Shown piece after piece: positions 1 to 7,501 of a stretch of DNA of 9,697 bases. Every line of letters starts with the position of its first letter. Positions within the stretch are counted from its first letter, which is position 1. The position numbers and the translations under genes were made by a program. The stretch comes from Spirochaetia bacterium (GTDB lineage: Bacteria; Spirochaetota; Spirochaetia; Treponematales; Breznakiellaceae): the NCBI GenBank assembly GCA_025997655.1, contig BNUW01000094.1, forward strand, positions 1-9,697, written 5' to 3'. The notes under the pieces are model-generated. The model was not told the DNA's origin. It was given only the letters and a program-made list of their open reading frames with translations, and made no database searches.

Positions 1-1191
1 GTCGGTGCGGTTCAGGTCATCGATGCCGATGCGGCAGCCCTCGCCGATGCAGGCGTTTTTGTCGATGATGGCGCCCTTCACGATGACCCCCTTCCCGATG
101 CCCACGTTTGGGACCCTCGCTTCGACATTCTGTTGTTTTTGGATTTCCGTTTCGTAGTAGTCGGCGCCCATACAGATGACCCCGTTCAGGCTGGCCCCGG
201 ACTCGATGATGGTACGGACCCCGACGATGGAGTTGGAGATCGATGCATTGGTGATGATACAGCCCTCGGCGGCAATGGACTGGTGCATGTTGCTGAAATT
301 CATTTTTGAGGGGGGCAGGTTCCGCACATGGGTGTAGATGGGCCGGTCCTCGTCATAAAAGTCGAACCGGGGTTTAAGGGTGGTCAGGTCCAGGTTTGCC
401 TCGTAAAAGCTCCGGATGGTCCCGATGTCTTCCCAGTAGCCGTTGAAAACATAGGCGTTTACCTTGAGGTTGTGGATGGCGGCGGGGATGATTTCCTTGC
501 CGAAATCGGTAAAATCATTGTCCAGGCAGCTTTCCATGGCGGCGGCGTTGAAGATGTAGATGCCCATGGAGGCCAAATATTCATCGGTCCGGGAATTTTT
601 ATCCTTTTTCAATTCATCGGGTACTTTATACTCGCCGATCTCCTTGGTGGGACCGGGTTTTTCTAAAAATTCCGTTATTTCATTTTTCTTGTTTACTTGC
701 AGGATACCCAGTTGGCTGGCGTCCCCCCGGGAAACCGGGGTGCTGGCTATGGTGATGGCCGCGCCGGAGTCCTTATGCTTTTGCAAAAAATCCTGGAGGT
801 CCATCCGGTACAGTTGGTCCCCGGACAGGATGATATAATAGTCCGGCCGGTGGGTCCGGAAATGGACAAAGTTCTTCCGCACCGCATCGGCGGTACCCTC
901 GTACCAGCCGGAATGTTCGTTGGTCTGTTCCGCCGCGAGGATCTCCACGAAGCCCTTGGAAAAGATATCAAAGGCATAGGCATGGGCCAGGTGTAGATGG
1001 AGGGAAGCGGAGTTAAACTGGGTAAGGATGTATATCTGCTTGAAGCCCGCGTTGATGCAGTTTGAAATAGGGATATCCACAATTCTGAATTTGCCGCCAA
1101 AAGGAACGGCAGGTTTTGCCCTATCTTTCGTTAAAGGAAACAACCGGGTTCCCTTACCGCCACCTAATACAATGGACAACACTTCAGACAT
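1..1191 (-). CDS. glgC: Glucose-1-phosphate adenylyltransferase (ADP-glucose pyrophosphorylase), 3' end outside window
   Basis: Makes ADP-glucose from ATP and glucose-1-phosphate, the committed step of bacterial glycogen synthesis in the cytoplasm. The reverse strand is open for 397 codons from an ATG preceded by a GGGGG Shine-Dalgarno stretch, and has no stop before the window edge. Visible landmarks are the nucleotide-binding loop GGGKGTRL (about residues 10-17), KPAVPFGG (26-33), GTADAV (99-104), SGDQLYRMD (123-131), EKPGP (177-181) and WEDIGTI (253-259). A C-terminal left-handed beta-helix with hexapeptide-like repeats begins near residue 305. Family members are usually about 420-430 residues, so roughly the last 30 residues are missing. 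It is transcribed divergently from the helicase gene, from its own promoter. GlgC-type activity is inferred from these motifs; the assignment is secure, but the allosteric effector cannot be read from the sequence. Confidence 0.96.
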   Translation of the reverse strand, partial: MSEVLSIVLGGGKGTRLFPLTKDRAKPAVPFGGKFRIVDIPISNCINAGFKQIYILTQFNSASLHLHLAHAYAFDIFSKGFVEILAAEQTNEHSGWYEGTADAVRKNFVHFRTHRPDYYIILSGDQLYRMDLQDFLQKHKDSGAAITIASTPVSRGDASQLGILQVNKKNEITEFLEKPGPTKEIGEYKVPDELKKDKNSRTDEYLASMGIYIFNAAAMESCLDNDFTDFGKEIIPAAIHNLKVNAYVFNGYWEDIGTIRSFYEANLDLTTLKPRFDFYDEDRPIYTHVRNLPPSKMNFSNMHQSIAAEGCIITNASISNSIVGVRTIIESGASLNGVICMGADYYETEIQKQQNVEARVPNVGIGKGVIVKGAIIDKNACIGEGCRIGIDDLNRTD

Positions 1192-1229
1192 AGACGACCC
1201 CCTTTTTTGTCAATAAAACTTCTACCGCT

Positions 1230-1258
1230 ATTATAAAAGGGAATTACCAGTTTGTCGA
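1230..1258 (-). promoter_or_regulatory. Sigma-70-type promoter for glgC
   Basis: On the reverse strand TCGACA (1258-1253) is followed by exactly 17 bases and then a perfect TATAAT (1235-1230). Transcription would begin near 1223 and leave an untranslated leader of about 32 bases that carries the GGGGG ribosome-binding stretch just before the glgC ATG. Only one base of the -35 box departs from consensus. In the rest of this 98-base intergenic stretch I see no comparably good promoter for the helicase gene. Confidence 0.75.
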
Positions 1259-1289
1259 TACTTTACCTTCAATCTTTCATGCTGTTATT

Positions 1290-3644
1290 ATGGAATTTAT
1301 GGTAAAAACAGATGGGGCAGGGCAAAATAGTACCTTGCAAAAAATCCTCACCGATCCCGGCTTTGCCCCGTACATTGTGAAAGAGCAGCTCCTTCCGGCT
1401 ACGGATGGGGAAACCGTACCCTTTCCGGCGGATTTGGATTCCCGGATAGCCGCCGGACTGCGGAACCGGGGCATTACAGAAATTTACACCCACCAGGGCG
1501 CGGTCTGGGAAGAACTGCAAAGAGGCCACAATGTGGTGGTGGTAACCCCCACCGCATCGGGGAAAACCCTATGCTACAACCTGCCCACCCTCCAGGCTTT
1601 GCTGCGGGACGAAAAGGCCCGTGCCCTGTACCTCTTCCCCACCAAGGCCCTTTCCCAGGATCAGCAGTCGGAGTTAAATGAACTGGTGGGTGGGGAGATA
1701 CCAATAAAGGTGTCCACCTACGATGGGGATACCCCGGATTCCCTCCGGGTGGCGGCCCGGGATACAGGGCGGATCATTATTTCCAACCCGGACATGCTCC
1801 ATGCGGGGATACTGCCCAACCACCCCCGGTGGATCAAGTTTTTTTCCAACCTGAAATACATCGTCATTGATGAGGCCCACGCCTACCGGGGTGTCCAGGG
1901 CAGTCATGTGGCGGATGTACTGCGACGGCTGCGGCGGGTCTGCGCGTTTTACGGTTCCCAGCCGCAGTTCATCCTCTGTTCCGCCACCATCGCCAACCCC
2001 GGGGAACTGGCGGAAACCCTGATCGGGCAGGAAGTCACCCTGGTGGACAACAACGGGGCGCCCCGGGGGGAGAAGCGGATCATCCTGTACAACCCGCCCC
2101 TGGTGGACGCGGTTCAGGGGATTCGCCGGTCGGTGGTGACCGAAAGCCGGCGCTGGATGCTGGCCTTCCTCAAGGGGGGCATCAAAACTATCCTCTTTGC
2201 CCATTCACGGGTAAAAACCGAGGTGGCCGCCGCCTATGTGAACGAGGATCTGGCCAATATCTATACGGACAATGAGCGCATCCGGGTGGAAGCCTACCGG
2301 GGCGGCCTCCTCCCCAACGAACGACGGGAAATTGAGCGGGGGCTGCGGGAGGGAAGCATACGGGGTGTGGTGAGTACCAATGCCCTGGAACTGGGGATCG
2401 ACATCGGCGGGTTGGACGCATCGGTGGTGGCGGGGTTTCCGGGGTCCTTTAATAGTTTCTGGCAGCAGTCCGGACGGGCGGGGCGCAGGGGAGGCTCCTC
2501 GGTGGCGGTGTTTGTGGCGTCATCATCACCCCTGGATCAATTCATCATGAACAACCCGGAATGGTTTTTTCGAAAGAGCGCCGAAGAAGCGCGGATTAAC
2601 CCGGATAACCCTTACATCCTGACGGACCATGTTAAGTGCGCGGCATTTGAACTGCCGTTTACGAATGATGAAGTGGGCAAAAGGTCCAATGGCGTTAGTA
2701 ATGATGCGGACATGCCTGCTCCAGGCGCCTTTGGCGCCGGGGCTCGGGATGTGCTGGAGTATCTGGAAGAGGATGGGGTTGTGCGGCATACGGGCGATCG
2801 TTGGCATTGGGCGGACCGGTCCTTTCCGGCGGAGGGGATAAGCCTGCGGTCGGCCCTGGCGGATAATGTGGTGATCGTGGATGTGACCGCGGGGCGCAAC
2901 GCCGTCATCGGCGAGATGGATCGGCCCAGCGCGAAGGAACTGATTTTTAAGAACGCGGTGTATATGCACCGGGGGCGGCAGTACCTGGTGGAATCCCTGG
3001 ATATCCCCAATCGGAAATGCCTGGTCCGGGAGGCGGAGGTGAATTACTTTACCGACGGCCTGGTAAAGACGGATATCAAGGTGCTTACCGAAGACGAAAC
3101 CCTTGATTTCGACACCTGCACGGGGGTGCTGGGGGATGTGCTGGTCCGGTCCCAGGTGGCGAAGTTCAAGAAGATACGCTTCCATACCCACGAGAATGTC
3201 GGCTACGGGGATATCGAACTGCCGGAGGAGGAAATGCAGACACGGTGCCTGGCACTGCTTTTTGGCCATACTGCGGCGGGAAAGGCGCTGGCTAATTTTG
3301 GGGAGGACGAGATCGGCTCAATTCTGGGGGGCGCCGGGACGCTGATCAAGCATATGGCCCCGGTATTTCTCCTCTGCGACCCGCGGGACCTCGGGGTGGT
3401 GGAGCGGGTACGGGACCCCCATTTTGGTGTGCCCGCCCTGTATATTTACGACAAATACCCCGGCGGCACGGGGCTTGCGGAAGGCTTGGCCTACAGCCTG
3501 GCGCGGCATACGGGGGAACTATTCCGGTCCATACACCGGGTGGTTGCGGAATGTCCCTGTAAAGAGGGCTGCCCTTCCTGCGTGGGTCCGGGAGAAAACA
3601 AACAGGGAACCGCAGCATTTCTGCAAGCCCTCACCAAACCTTGA
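1290..3644 (+). CDS. mrfA: DEAH-box superfamily 2 helicase with C-terminal four-cysteine (DUF1998-type) domain, MrfA/YprA-like
   Basis: A 784-residue ATP-dependent DNA helicase. Visible motifs in order are a Q-motif-like THQG (67-70), Walker A TPTASGKT (86-93), FPTKALSQDQ (116-125), DEAH (194-197), SAT (231-233), STNALELGIDIGGLD (362-376) and QSGRAGRRG (393-401). A C-terminal cysteine cluster, CPC followed by CPSC (C755, C757, C761, C764), probably binds a metal. This layout matches MrfA (YprA) of Bacillus subtilis, known to act with the exonuclease MrfB in repairing mitomycin C damage, and is related to Hrq1. The likely partner MrfB is encoded at 5913-7043. The start is uncertain: ATG at 1290 and ATG at 1299 both lack a good Shine-Dalgarno sequence. 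Residues about 463-486 look like an extra stretch containing a DNA palindrome. Its 3' end overlaps the convergent downstream gene by 14 bases. Confidence 0.9.
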   Translation: MEFMVKTDGAGQNSTLQKILTDPGFAPYIVKEQLLPATDGETVPFPADLDSRIAAGLRNRGITEIYTHQGAVWEELQRGHNVVVVTPTASGKTLCYNLPTLQALLRDEKARALYLFPTKALSQDQQSELNELVGGEIPIKVSTYDGDTPDSLRVAARDTGRIIISNPDMLHAGILPNHPRWIKFFSNLKYIVIDEAHAYRGVQGSHVADVLRRLRRVCAFYGSQPQFILCSATIANPGELAETLIGQEVTLVDNNGAPRGEKRIILYNPPLVDAVQGIRRSVVTESRRWMLAFLKGGIKTILFAHSRVKTEVAAAYVNEDLANIYTDNERIRVEAYRGGLLPNERREIERGLREGSIRGVVSTNALELGIDIGGLDASVVAGFPGSFNSFWQQSGRAGRRGGSSVAVFVASSSPLDQFIMNNPEWFFRKSAEEARINPDNPYILTDHVKCAAFELPFTNDEVGKRSNGVSNDADMPAPGAFGAGARDVLEYLEEDGVVRHTGDRWHWADRSFPAEGISLRSALADNVVIVDVTAGRNAVIGEMDRPSAKELIFKNAVYMHRGRQYLVESLDIPNRKCLVREAEVNYFTDGLVKTDIKVLTEDETLDFDTCTGVLGDVLVRSQVAKFKKIRFHTHENVGYGDIELPEEEMQTRCLALLFGHTAAGKALANFGEDEIGSILGGAGTLIKHMAPVFLLCDPRDLGVVERVRDPHFGVPALYIYDKYPGGTGLAEGLAYSLARHTGELFRSIHRVVAECPCKEGCPSCVGPGENKQGTAAFLQALTKP
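2724..2738. repeat. Perfect inverted repeat inside mrfA, part of a longer imperfect palindrome
   Basis: GGCGCC, a TTT spacer, then GGCGCC again. The symmetry continues imperfectly outward (GCTCCA on the left, GGGGCT on the right). It encodes the Ala-Pro-Gly-Ala-Phe-Gly-Ala-Gly stretch of the helicase, in a segment (residues about 463-486) that appears to be extra relative to the family. It may be a small palindromic insertion or a chance result of GC-rich Ala/Gly codons. Confidence 0.5.
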
Positions 3645-4050
3645 CCAGGGTGATGCCGGAGAGGGTTCTTCTTGAACCGAGGCTTCTGCCGTTAGCCAGC
3701 ACCATCTCCGTAAGCTCCACAACGCCCCGGATTGTCACGGTTTGCTGTTCGTAGCGGGAAAGGGTTTTCCGGTCCGCAGGATCGATGTACCAGGTATGTT
3801 CCTCCGAATCGGTAAGCACCAGGTTCGGGAAGGGCTCGCTCCCCACCAGCCGGACCCGGCCGCTTATCTCCACGAACTGGCCTGAAACCGCAGACTCGTA
3901 GAGCGCCGCATCAGAACCCGGCTGATCCGGCGCGGCCTGTGTCCGGGGCGCTTTCTCCGCGTCCCGCCTGCCCAGGGAGAAACCCTGAACCGGCAGCGCC
4001 AGGATGATCCCTGCCAATGCCAGCATCCTGAACAGCCTTAGTCCGCTCAC
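3631..4050 (-). CDS. Small secreted protein, probable OB-fold-like beta-barrel, function unknown
   Basis: A 139-residue protein starting at GTG. An N-terminal signal sequence is evident: a short basic stretch (RLFR) then a hydrophobic segment, LALAGIILALPVQG, ending near residue 23. There is no cysteine for lipid attachment, so it is more likely periplasmic than a lipoprotein. The rest is beta-rich, with a pattern of the form ISGRVRLVG, NLVLTD, WYIDP, VTIRGVV, which resembles small bacterial OB-fold proteins; this is fold-level inference only. The GTG overlaps the TGA of the upstream metallopeptidase gene (GTGA), so the two are probably translationally coupled and work in the same compartment. 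The 3' end overlaps the helicase gene convergently. I do not recognise a specific family. Confidence 0.72.
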   Translation of the reverse strand: MSGLRLFRMLALAGIILALPVQGFSLGRRDAEKAPRTQAAPDQPGSDAALYESAVSGQFVEISGRVRLVGSEPFPNLVLTDSEEHTWYIDPADRKTLSRYEQQTVTIRGVVELTEMVLANGRSLGSRRTLSGITLVKVW

Positions 4051-5819
4051 TTCCCGATCATCCCGGCAGGTTTTGCAGATATCCCCTTGTCCTTCGGCGC
4101 GTTTTTCAGCGCCGGTGTCCCGGTGCGGGGACTATCCGGCGATAATTTGCCGTCTGCCCCGAAGTGAACATCAATCGGGTAGCTCGCGGGCAGCGGGGAG
4201 GACGGCACAGGCGCAATGCTTCTGTTAAGCGGCATTTGTACCGATGTTTGCAGGCCGCCTACGACATTGGATGCAAGTTTCCCCCTTTCATCGTTAAGCC
4301 CATTTTGCCAATCTTTATTGGAGTTCGCGTTAAACGTGAGTAAATATTTTCCGTCATATTGCGGACCTTCGGTATCTAAGTTTCCACTTTCCGGAATTCC
4401 AACATACTTTATATGCGAACCGGAAGTAAAGCCTGCGGTAGAAACGGAGACTCCGGTGATTGACGAAAACACCGCTTCACCCGGCGACAACAAGATAGAG
4501 GCGCCGGTTAACAGATACGCTGTTGTGGTAATTTGGTTCTGATACCCCAAAAGCCCCGTGCTGCTGCGAATCGCATTCGCCAGCAGCCAGTTGCCTAGCA
4601 ACGTTCCCCAATCGGTTTCAGAATTACCTGAAGTAGATAAACTGCTGATTTTTGAGAAAGCCGCCTCTGTTACCGCACGATAGTCGCCGTGAGTGGACGC
4701 GATAATATCCTTATAGATCCCGACGCCGCTGCTCGCATGAATCCTGAGCCACTGGAAAAAAAGGTATGCGGTCGCATAATCGGCAAGCACATCGCCGCCG
4801 TTCTCCTCCTGTTCCCAATAGCCATTCCAGACAAAAAAGTTGTTGCCATAGGGGATTGAGGTACCCGCCGCATTAAAGTAAGCAATCCGGCTTGTTTGCT
4901 GTGCCGGGCTTCCGGTTCCATCACCGTAAATATATTCCGCAGCGGTCGAAAGCCCCTCGTTAATCCAGAGGTCTTTTTCCGCCATGCCTTTGAGGTATGT
5001 CTCGGAAAACTCGATGAGGTGCTGCAACTCATGCGCCATAGTAGAATAAAAACCTTGCATCACGTCCGGATCGGCGGGATCAAGCCCCGGATTGGTATCC
5101 ATGAAAAGCATGTCCGCTACATTGGACTTAGTATACACCGAAGTACTAAACATGTGCGTTGGATCAAAATATCCCGCCACATAGCCCCCGGAACCGGTAT
5201 ATCCGTCAAGGATATCCAGGAGCAGGAAAATTACTTTTCCATTTCCATCCACATCTTCAATGTTACCAAAAGCGCCGGTAATTTGGGAATGAACGAAGCT
5301 ATCGTACTTGGTGACAATGGCCTGGGCGGTGGCAATGCTGATCCCTTGGGTTTCATCCGCATAAATGATACAGTGGGCGCCTTCCGCAAGTTGGCGGGCA
5401 TTAACGGTATACCAGGAATTATCCACCGCGCTCTGTGCGTTGAAGGTTTTAGAGGGAGTATACGGCGCCCACTGGGCATAAAGAGTTATCGCTACCGTTC
5501 CCATGGTAAAGGTATTCCCTGCGGTATAAGAGGAGCCGCTTCCATCTGCATGGGTATTCCACCCGGCAAAGGTATCATTACCATTTTTGGAAAGATTTCC
5601 CGGCTTCACCGCCACCGTAACACTTGCTCCGACTTCATACTGTGCGGCCGGAGGGACGCTGCCAATACCGCCATTGGCATGATAGCTTACGGTATTGGGG
5701 GGAGTCACCGGCGGAATTGTAGGGTCCGGGCAGCCAACGAATATCAGGAGCGCCGTCAAGGCCATAGAGGCCACAAACAGTTTTTTAAAACGGATAATCA
5801 ATGCAATCAATGCAATCAT
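4047..5819 (-). CDS. Secreted lipoprotein zinc metallopeptidase, M30 (hyicolysin)-like, with N-terminal InlB-type repeat
   Basis: Residue numbers here count from the furthest upstream in-frame ATG, at 5879. A basic RFKK stretch and a hydrophobic segment lead to Cys50 (LLIFVGC), a plausible spirochaete lipobox, so the protein is probably anchored to a membrane on the outer face. Residues about 63-137 form one InlB/Listeria-Bacteroides-type beta repeat (YHANGG, FAGWNT, YAQW). The peptidase region contains DVDGNGK (209-215), the zinc motif HELQH (283-287) and WINEGLSTAAEY (305-316). Glu308 is the expected third ligand, as in M30 and other gluzincins. The start is uncertain. A promoter at 5826-5854 puts the 5879 ATG upstream of transcription. 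The tandem ATGs at 5822 and 5819, or TTG at 5801 (which gives the tidiest signal peptide), fit better. No Shine-Dalgarno sequence is visible. It is coupled to the small secreted gene downstream. Confidence 0.85.
   Translation of the reverse strand: MIALIALIIRFKKLFVASMALTALLIFVGCPDPTIPPVTPPNTVSYHANGGIGSVPPAAQYEVGASVTVAVKPGNLSKNGNDTFAGWNTHADGSGSSYTAGNTFTMGTVAITLYAQWAPYTPSKTFNAQSAVDNSWYTVNARQLAEGAHCIIYADETQGISIATAQAIVTKYDSFVHSQITGAFGNIEDVDGNGKVIFLLLDILDGYTGSGGYVAGYFDPTHMFSTSVYTKSNVADMLFMDTNPGLDPADPDVMQGFYSTMAHELQHLIEFSETYLKGMAEKDLWINEGLSTAAEYIYGDGTGSPAQQTSRIAYFNAAGTSIPYGNNFFVWNGYWEQEENGGDVLADYATAYLFFQWLRIHASSGVGIYKDIIASTHGDYRAVTEAAFSKISSLSTSGNSETDWGTLLGNWLLANAIRSSTGLLGYQNQITTTAYLLTGASILLSPGEAVFSSITGVSVSTAGFTSGSHIKYVGIPESGNLDTEGPQYDGKYLLTFNANSNKDWQNGLNDERGKLASNVVGGLQTSVQMPLNRSIAPVPSSPLPASYPIDVHFGADGKLSPDSPRTGTPALKNAPKDKGISAKPAGMIGK
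5796..5813. repeat. Two tandem 9-base repeats at the 5' end of the metallopeptidase gene
   Basis: The unit AATCAATGC occurs twice head to tail, followed by a degenerate third copy (AATCATCAT, 5814-5822). Nine bases equals three codons, so gain or loss of a unit would keep the reading frame. The repeats lie between the predicted transcription start and the signal-peptide core, and contain every candidate start codon except the 5879 ATG. Confidence 0.6.
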
Positions 5820-5825
5820 CATACA

Positions 5826-5854
5826 AGTATAACCCAAATCATCGGCGATGCCAA
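5826..5854 (-). promoter_or_regulatory. Sigma-70-type promoter for the metallopeptidase gene
   Basis: On the reverse strand TTGGCA (5854-5849) and TATACT (5831-5826) are separated by 17 bases. Transcription would start near 5819-5821, which coincides with the tandem ATGs and excludes the further upstream in-frame ATG at 5879. The message would be leaderless from 5819, or have a leader of about 18 bases if translation begins at TTG 5801. Confidence 0.6.
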
Positions 5855-5855
5855 T

Positions 5856-5884
5856 ATATGGGTGGATTGTTTTCCGCATATAAT
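5856..5884 (+). promoter_or_regulatory. Probable promoter of the mrfB-GNAT-ruvA cluster
   Basis: A perfect TATAAT at 5879-5884 lies 28 bases before the mrfB ATG. The matching -35 position (around 5856-5861, ATATGG) is poor, so the promoter may need an activator or be weak. It sits back to back with the metallopeptidase promoter, the two -35 regions being separated by one base. Confidence 0.5.
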
Positions 5885-5912
5885 GCTGTCATACTGGCGA
5901 AGGGGACAGGGG

Positions 5913-7043
5913 ATGGGGCAAAATTTACGGGCCCGGCTGCAGCGGATTCGGGATTCCGGTACTACAAATCGTACTATCCATAACCCGTCTGAGAGCTCGA
6001 CCGCACTATTCTCCGCAGTACCCCTTCCCGGCCCGGACTGGGTGACCGTAGGCCCCCTGGTGGTGAAGCGATCGATAGCCATGCCCTCCCCCGCCCTACC
6101 CGTGGGTTTGCCCCGATCCCTGGGCATCCTTGTTCCGGACCTCCTCCGTTACCCTGGTTCCCCGCCCCGTCTTGATGACCTGCTTTTCTTTGACCTGGAA
6201 ACCACGGGCCTTTCTACCGGTCCCGGTACCCTTGCCTTTTTAGCCGCCTTTGGCAGGGTGGTAAAGGGCGCCCTTCGGATAGATCAGTACCTGCTCCTGG
6301 ACTATCCCGGAGAAAGTGATTTTCTGAAGGCCGTTCTGGGGGAATTTACGGGAACCCCGCTTGTAATAAGCTATAACGGCAAGAGTTTTGATTCCCAACT
6401 ACTCAAAATACGCTGCATTATGAACGGCATCCGGCCCCCGGACTACTATCAGGCGGATCTCCTCCACCCCTGCCGGCAGCTCTGGAAACGGGTTCTGCCA
6501 TCCTGCTCCCAGGGGGCGATTGAAACCGGCATCCTCGGCATAGACCGTATCGGGGACACCCCCGGCTCCATGGCGCCGGACATCTGGTTTTCCTTCCTGA
6601 AAACCGGCGATCCCTCGGCGTTGCCGGGGGTCTGCGATCACAATGCCCGGGATATCGCCGGTCTCTCGGGTATCCTGGGCGCCCTTTGCGGGATTGCGGA
6701 GGACCCCCACGGCGGGGGTGAACGGTTCAAATGCGATCCGGAAAACCTTGCCCTCCGGTGGCGCAGGGCAATCCTCCGCCATGGGGAAGCGGCCTTTGAA
6801 CCGGGGGTGGCAAAAACCGGGGAAGAACTGTTACGGGCCGCAGCGGAGGCGGGGTATCAGCGGGCCGCCTATACCTATTACCGGGAGCGGGCGATTGCGG
6901 CGGAATGGAAACGGAAGGACCCGGAATCGGCTTTGCGGTATGTCAATGCATTCTTGGCTTTACCCGCAATTCAGGGTATTATGGAAGATGAGATGTTCCA
7001 TCGCCGGAAACGGTTGTTGGAAAAACGGGAACAGAAGAAATAA
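5913..7043 (+). CDS. mrfB: DEDDh-family exonuclease with C-terminal TPR-like region, MrfB/YprB-like
   Basis: A 376-residue protein whose RNase H-like nuclease fold carries all DEDDh residues: FFDLETTG (Asp94, Glu96), SYNGKSFD (Asn155, Asp160) and HNARD (His243, Asp247). The linking sequence DLLHPCRQLWKRVLPS and LGIDRIGDTPGSMAPDIWFSFL is typical of YprB. From about residue 270 a helical region with TPR-like spacing follows. In Bacillus subtilis MrfB is known to be a metal-dependent exonuclease acting with the helicase MrfA against mitomycin C lesions. I chose the ATG at 5913 because AGGGG lies a good distance upstream and the resulting N-terminus (MGQNLRARLQRIRDSG) is family-like; the same frame stays open much further upstream, opposite the metallopeptidase gene, which I regard as chance. 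The next gene follows after 16 bases. Confidence 0.9.
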   Translation: MGQNLRARLQRIRDSGTTNRTIHNPSESSTALFSAVPLPGPDWVTVGPLVVKRSIAMPSPALPVGLPRSLGILVPDLLRYPGSPPRLDDLLFFDLETTGLSTGPGTLAFLAAFGRVVKGALRIDQYLLLDYPGESDFLKAVLGEFTGTPLVISYNGKSFDSQLLKIRCIMNGIRPPDYYQADLLHPCRQLWKRVLPSCSQGAIETGILGIDRIGDTPGSMAPDIWFSFLKTGDPSALPGVCDHNARDIAGLSGILGALCGIAEDPHGGGERFKCDPENLALRWRRAILRHGEAAFEPGVAKTGEELLRAAAEAGYQRAAYTYYRERAIAAEWKRKDPESALRYVNAFLALPAIQGIMEDEMFHRRKRLLEKREQKK

Positions 7044-7059
7044 ACGGGGAGAACGGGAT

Positions 7060-7491
7060 ATGAATATCCGGCTTTTGACGATTGAAGATTACGATGCGGC
7101 ATATACCTTATGGAAAGCTTCTGCGGGAATAAGCTTACAGACCCTGGATGATTCGGAAACGGGGATCCGGAAATTTCTGGAGCGGAACCCCCTTACCTGC
7201 TTTGCGGCGGAGGAAGAGGGGGAACTGGTAGGGACCATATTGGGGGGCCATGACGGACGCCGGGGCTATATTTACCATGCGGCGGTAAAGGAGCATTTCC
7301 GCAGCCGGAACATCGGACGAGCCCTGGTTAGCGCGGTAGAACAAGCCTTCATTCAAGAAGGGATCAACAAGGCCGCCACCGTATCAATCAGGGCTAACGG
7401 GGGAGGCGGCAGGTTTTTAACGGCCTGCGGATATCCCGTTCGGGAGGATCTCGTCTGCCGGACCAAGGACCTCAACCCCGAGAACACCTAA
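7060..7491 (+). CDS. GNAT-family N-acetyltransferase
   Basis: A 143-residue protein, about the length of a single GNAT domain. Helix 1 is LTIEDYDAAYTLWKAS, and beta 2-3 contain FAAEEEGELVGTILGGHDGRRGYI. The acetyl-CoA pyrophosphate-binding motif A is seen as RNIGRA (residues 83-88, pattern R-x-x-G-x-A) after the beta strand IYHAAVKEHFRS. The N-terminal half resembles the YpeA-like group. The substrate cannot be predicted: it may be a small amine or a protein N-terminus. The ATG is preceded by GGGGAGAACGGG. It lies 16 bases after mrfB and 10 bases before ruvA, so it is almost certainly co-transcribed with them. The C-terminal half (IRANGGGGRFLTACGYP) keeps the usual asparagine and the aromatic residue near the end, but with an unusual four-glycine run. 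Confidence 0.88.
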   Translation: MNIRLLTIEDYDAAYTLWKASAGISLQTLDDSETGIRKFLERNPLTCFAAEEEGELVGTILGGHDGRRGYIYHAAVKEHFRSRNIGRALVSAVEQAFIQEGINKAATVSIRANGGGGRFLTACGYPVREDLVCRTKDLNPENT

Positions 7492-7501
7492 GGGAAGGCC
7501 G

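Noticed and set aside
328..996. Open frames on the plus strand across the glgC region.
   Set aside because: The minus strand encodes an uninterrupted GlgC with all family motifs, so these are antisense frames.
2526..3269. A 247-codon open frame on the minus strand within mrfA.
   Set aside because: It lies fully opposite a strongly conserved helicase, has no domain features, and is typical of antisense open frames in GC-rich DNA.
5851..5861. CCAATATATGG as an operator palindrome between the divergent promoters.
   Set aside because: Only the outer CCA/TGG bases are symmetric; the centre does not match its reverse complement.
4896..5912. A 339-codon open stretch on the plus strand in frame with mrfB, opposite the metallopeptidase gene, suggesting a much longer MrfB protein.
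   Set aside because: The translation looks like antisense of a coding region (rich in Ile, Arg, Gly, His, no recognisable domain). A good ribosome-binding site and family-like N-terminus mark the true start at 5913.
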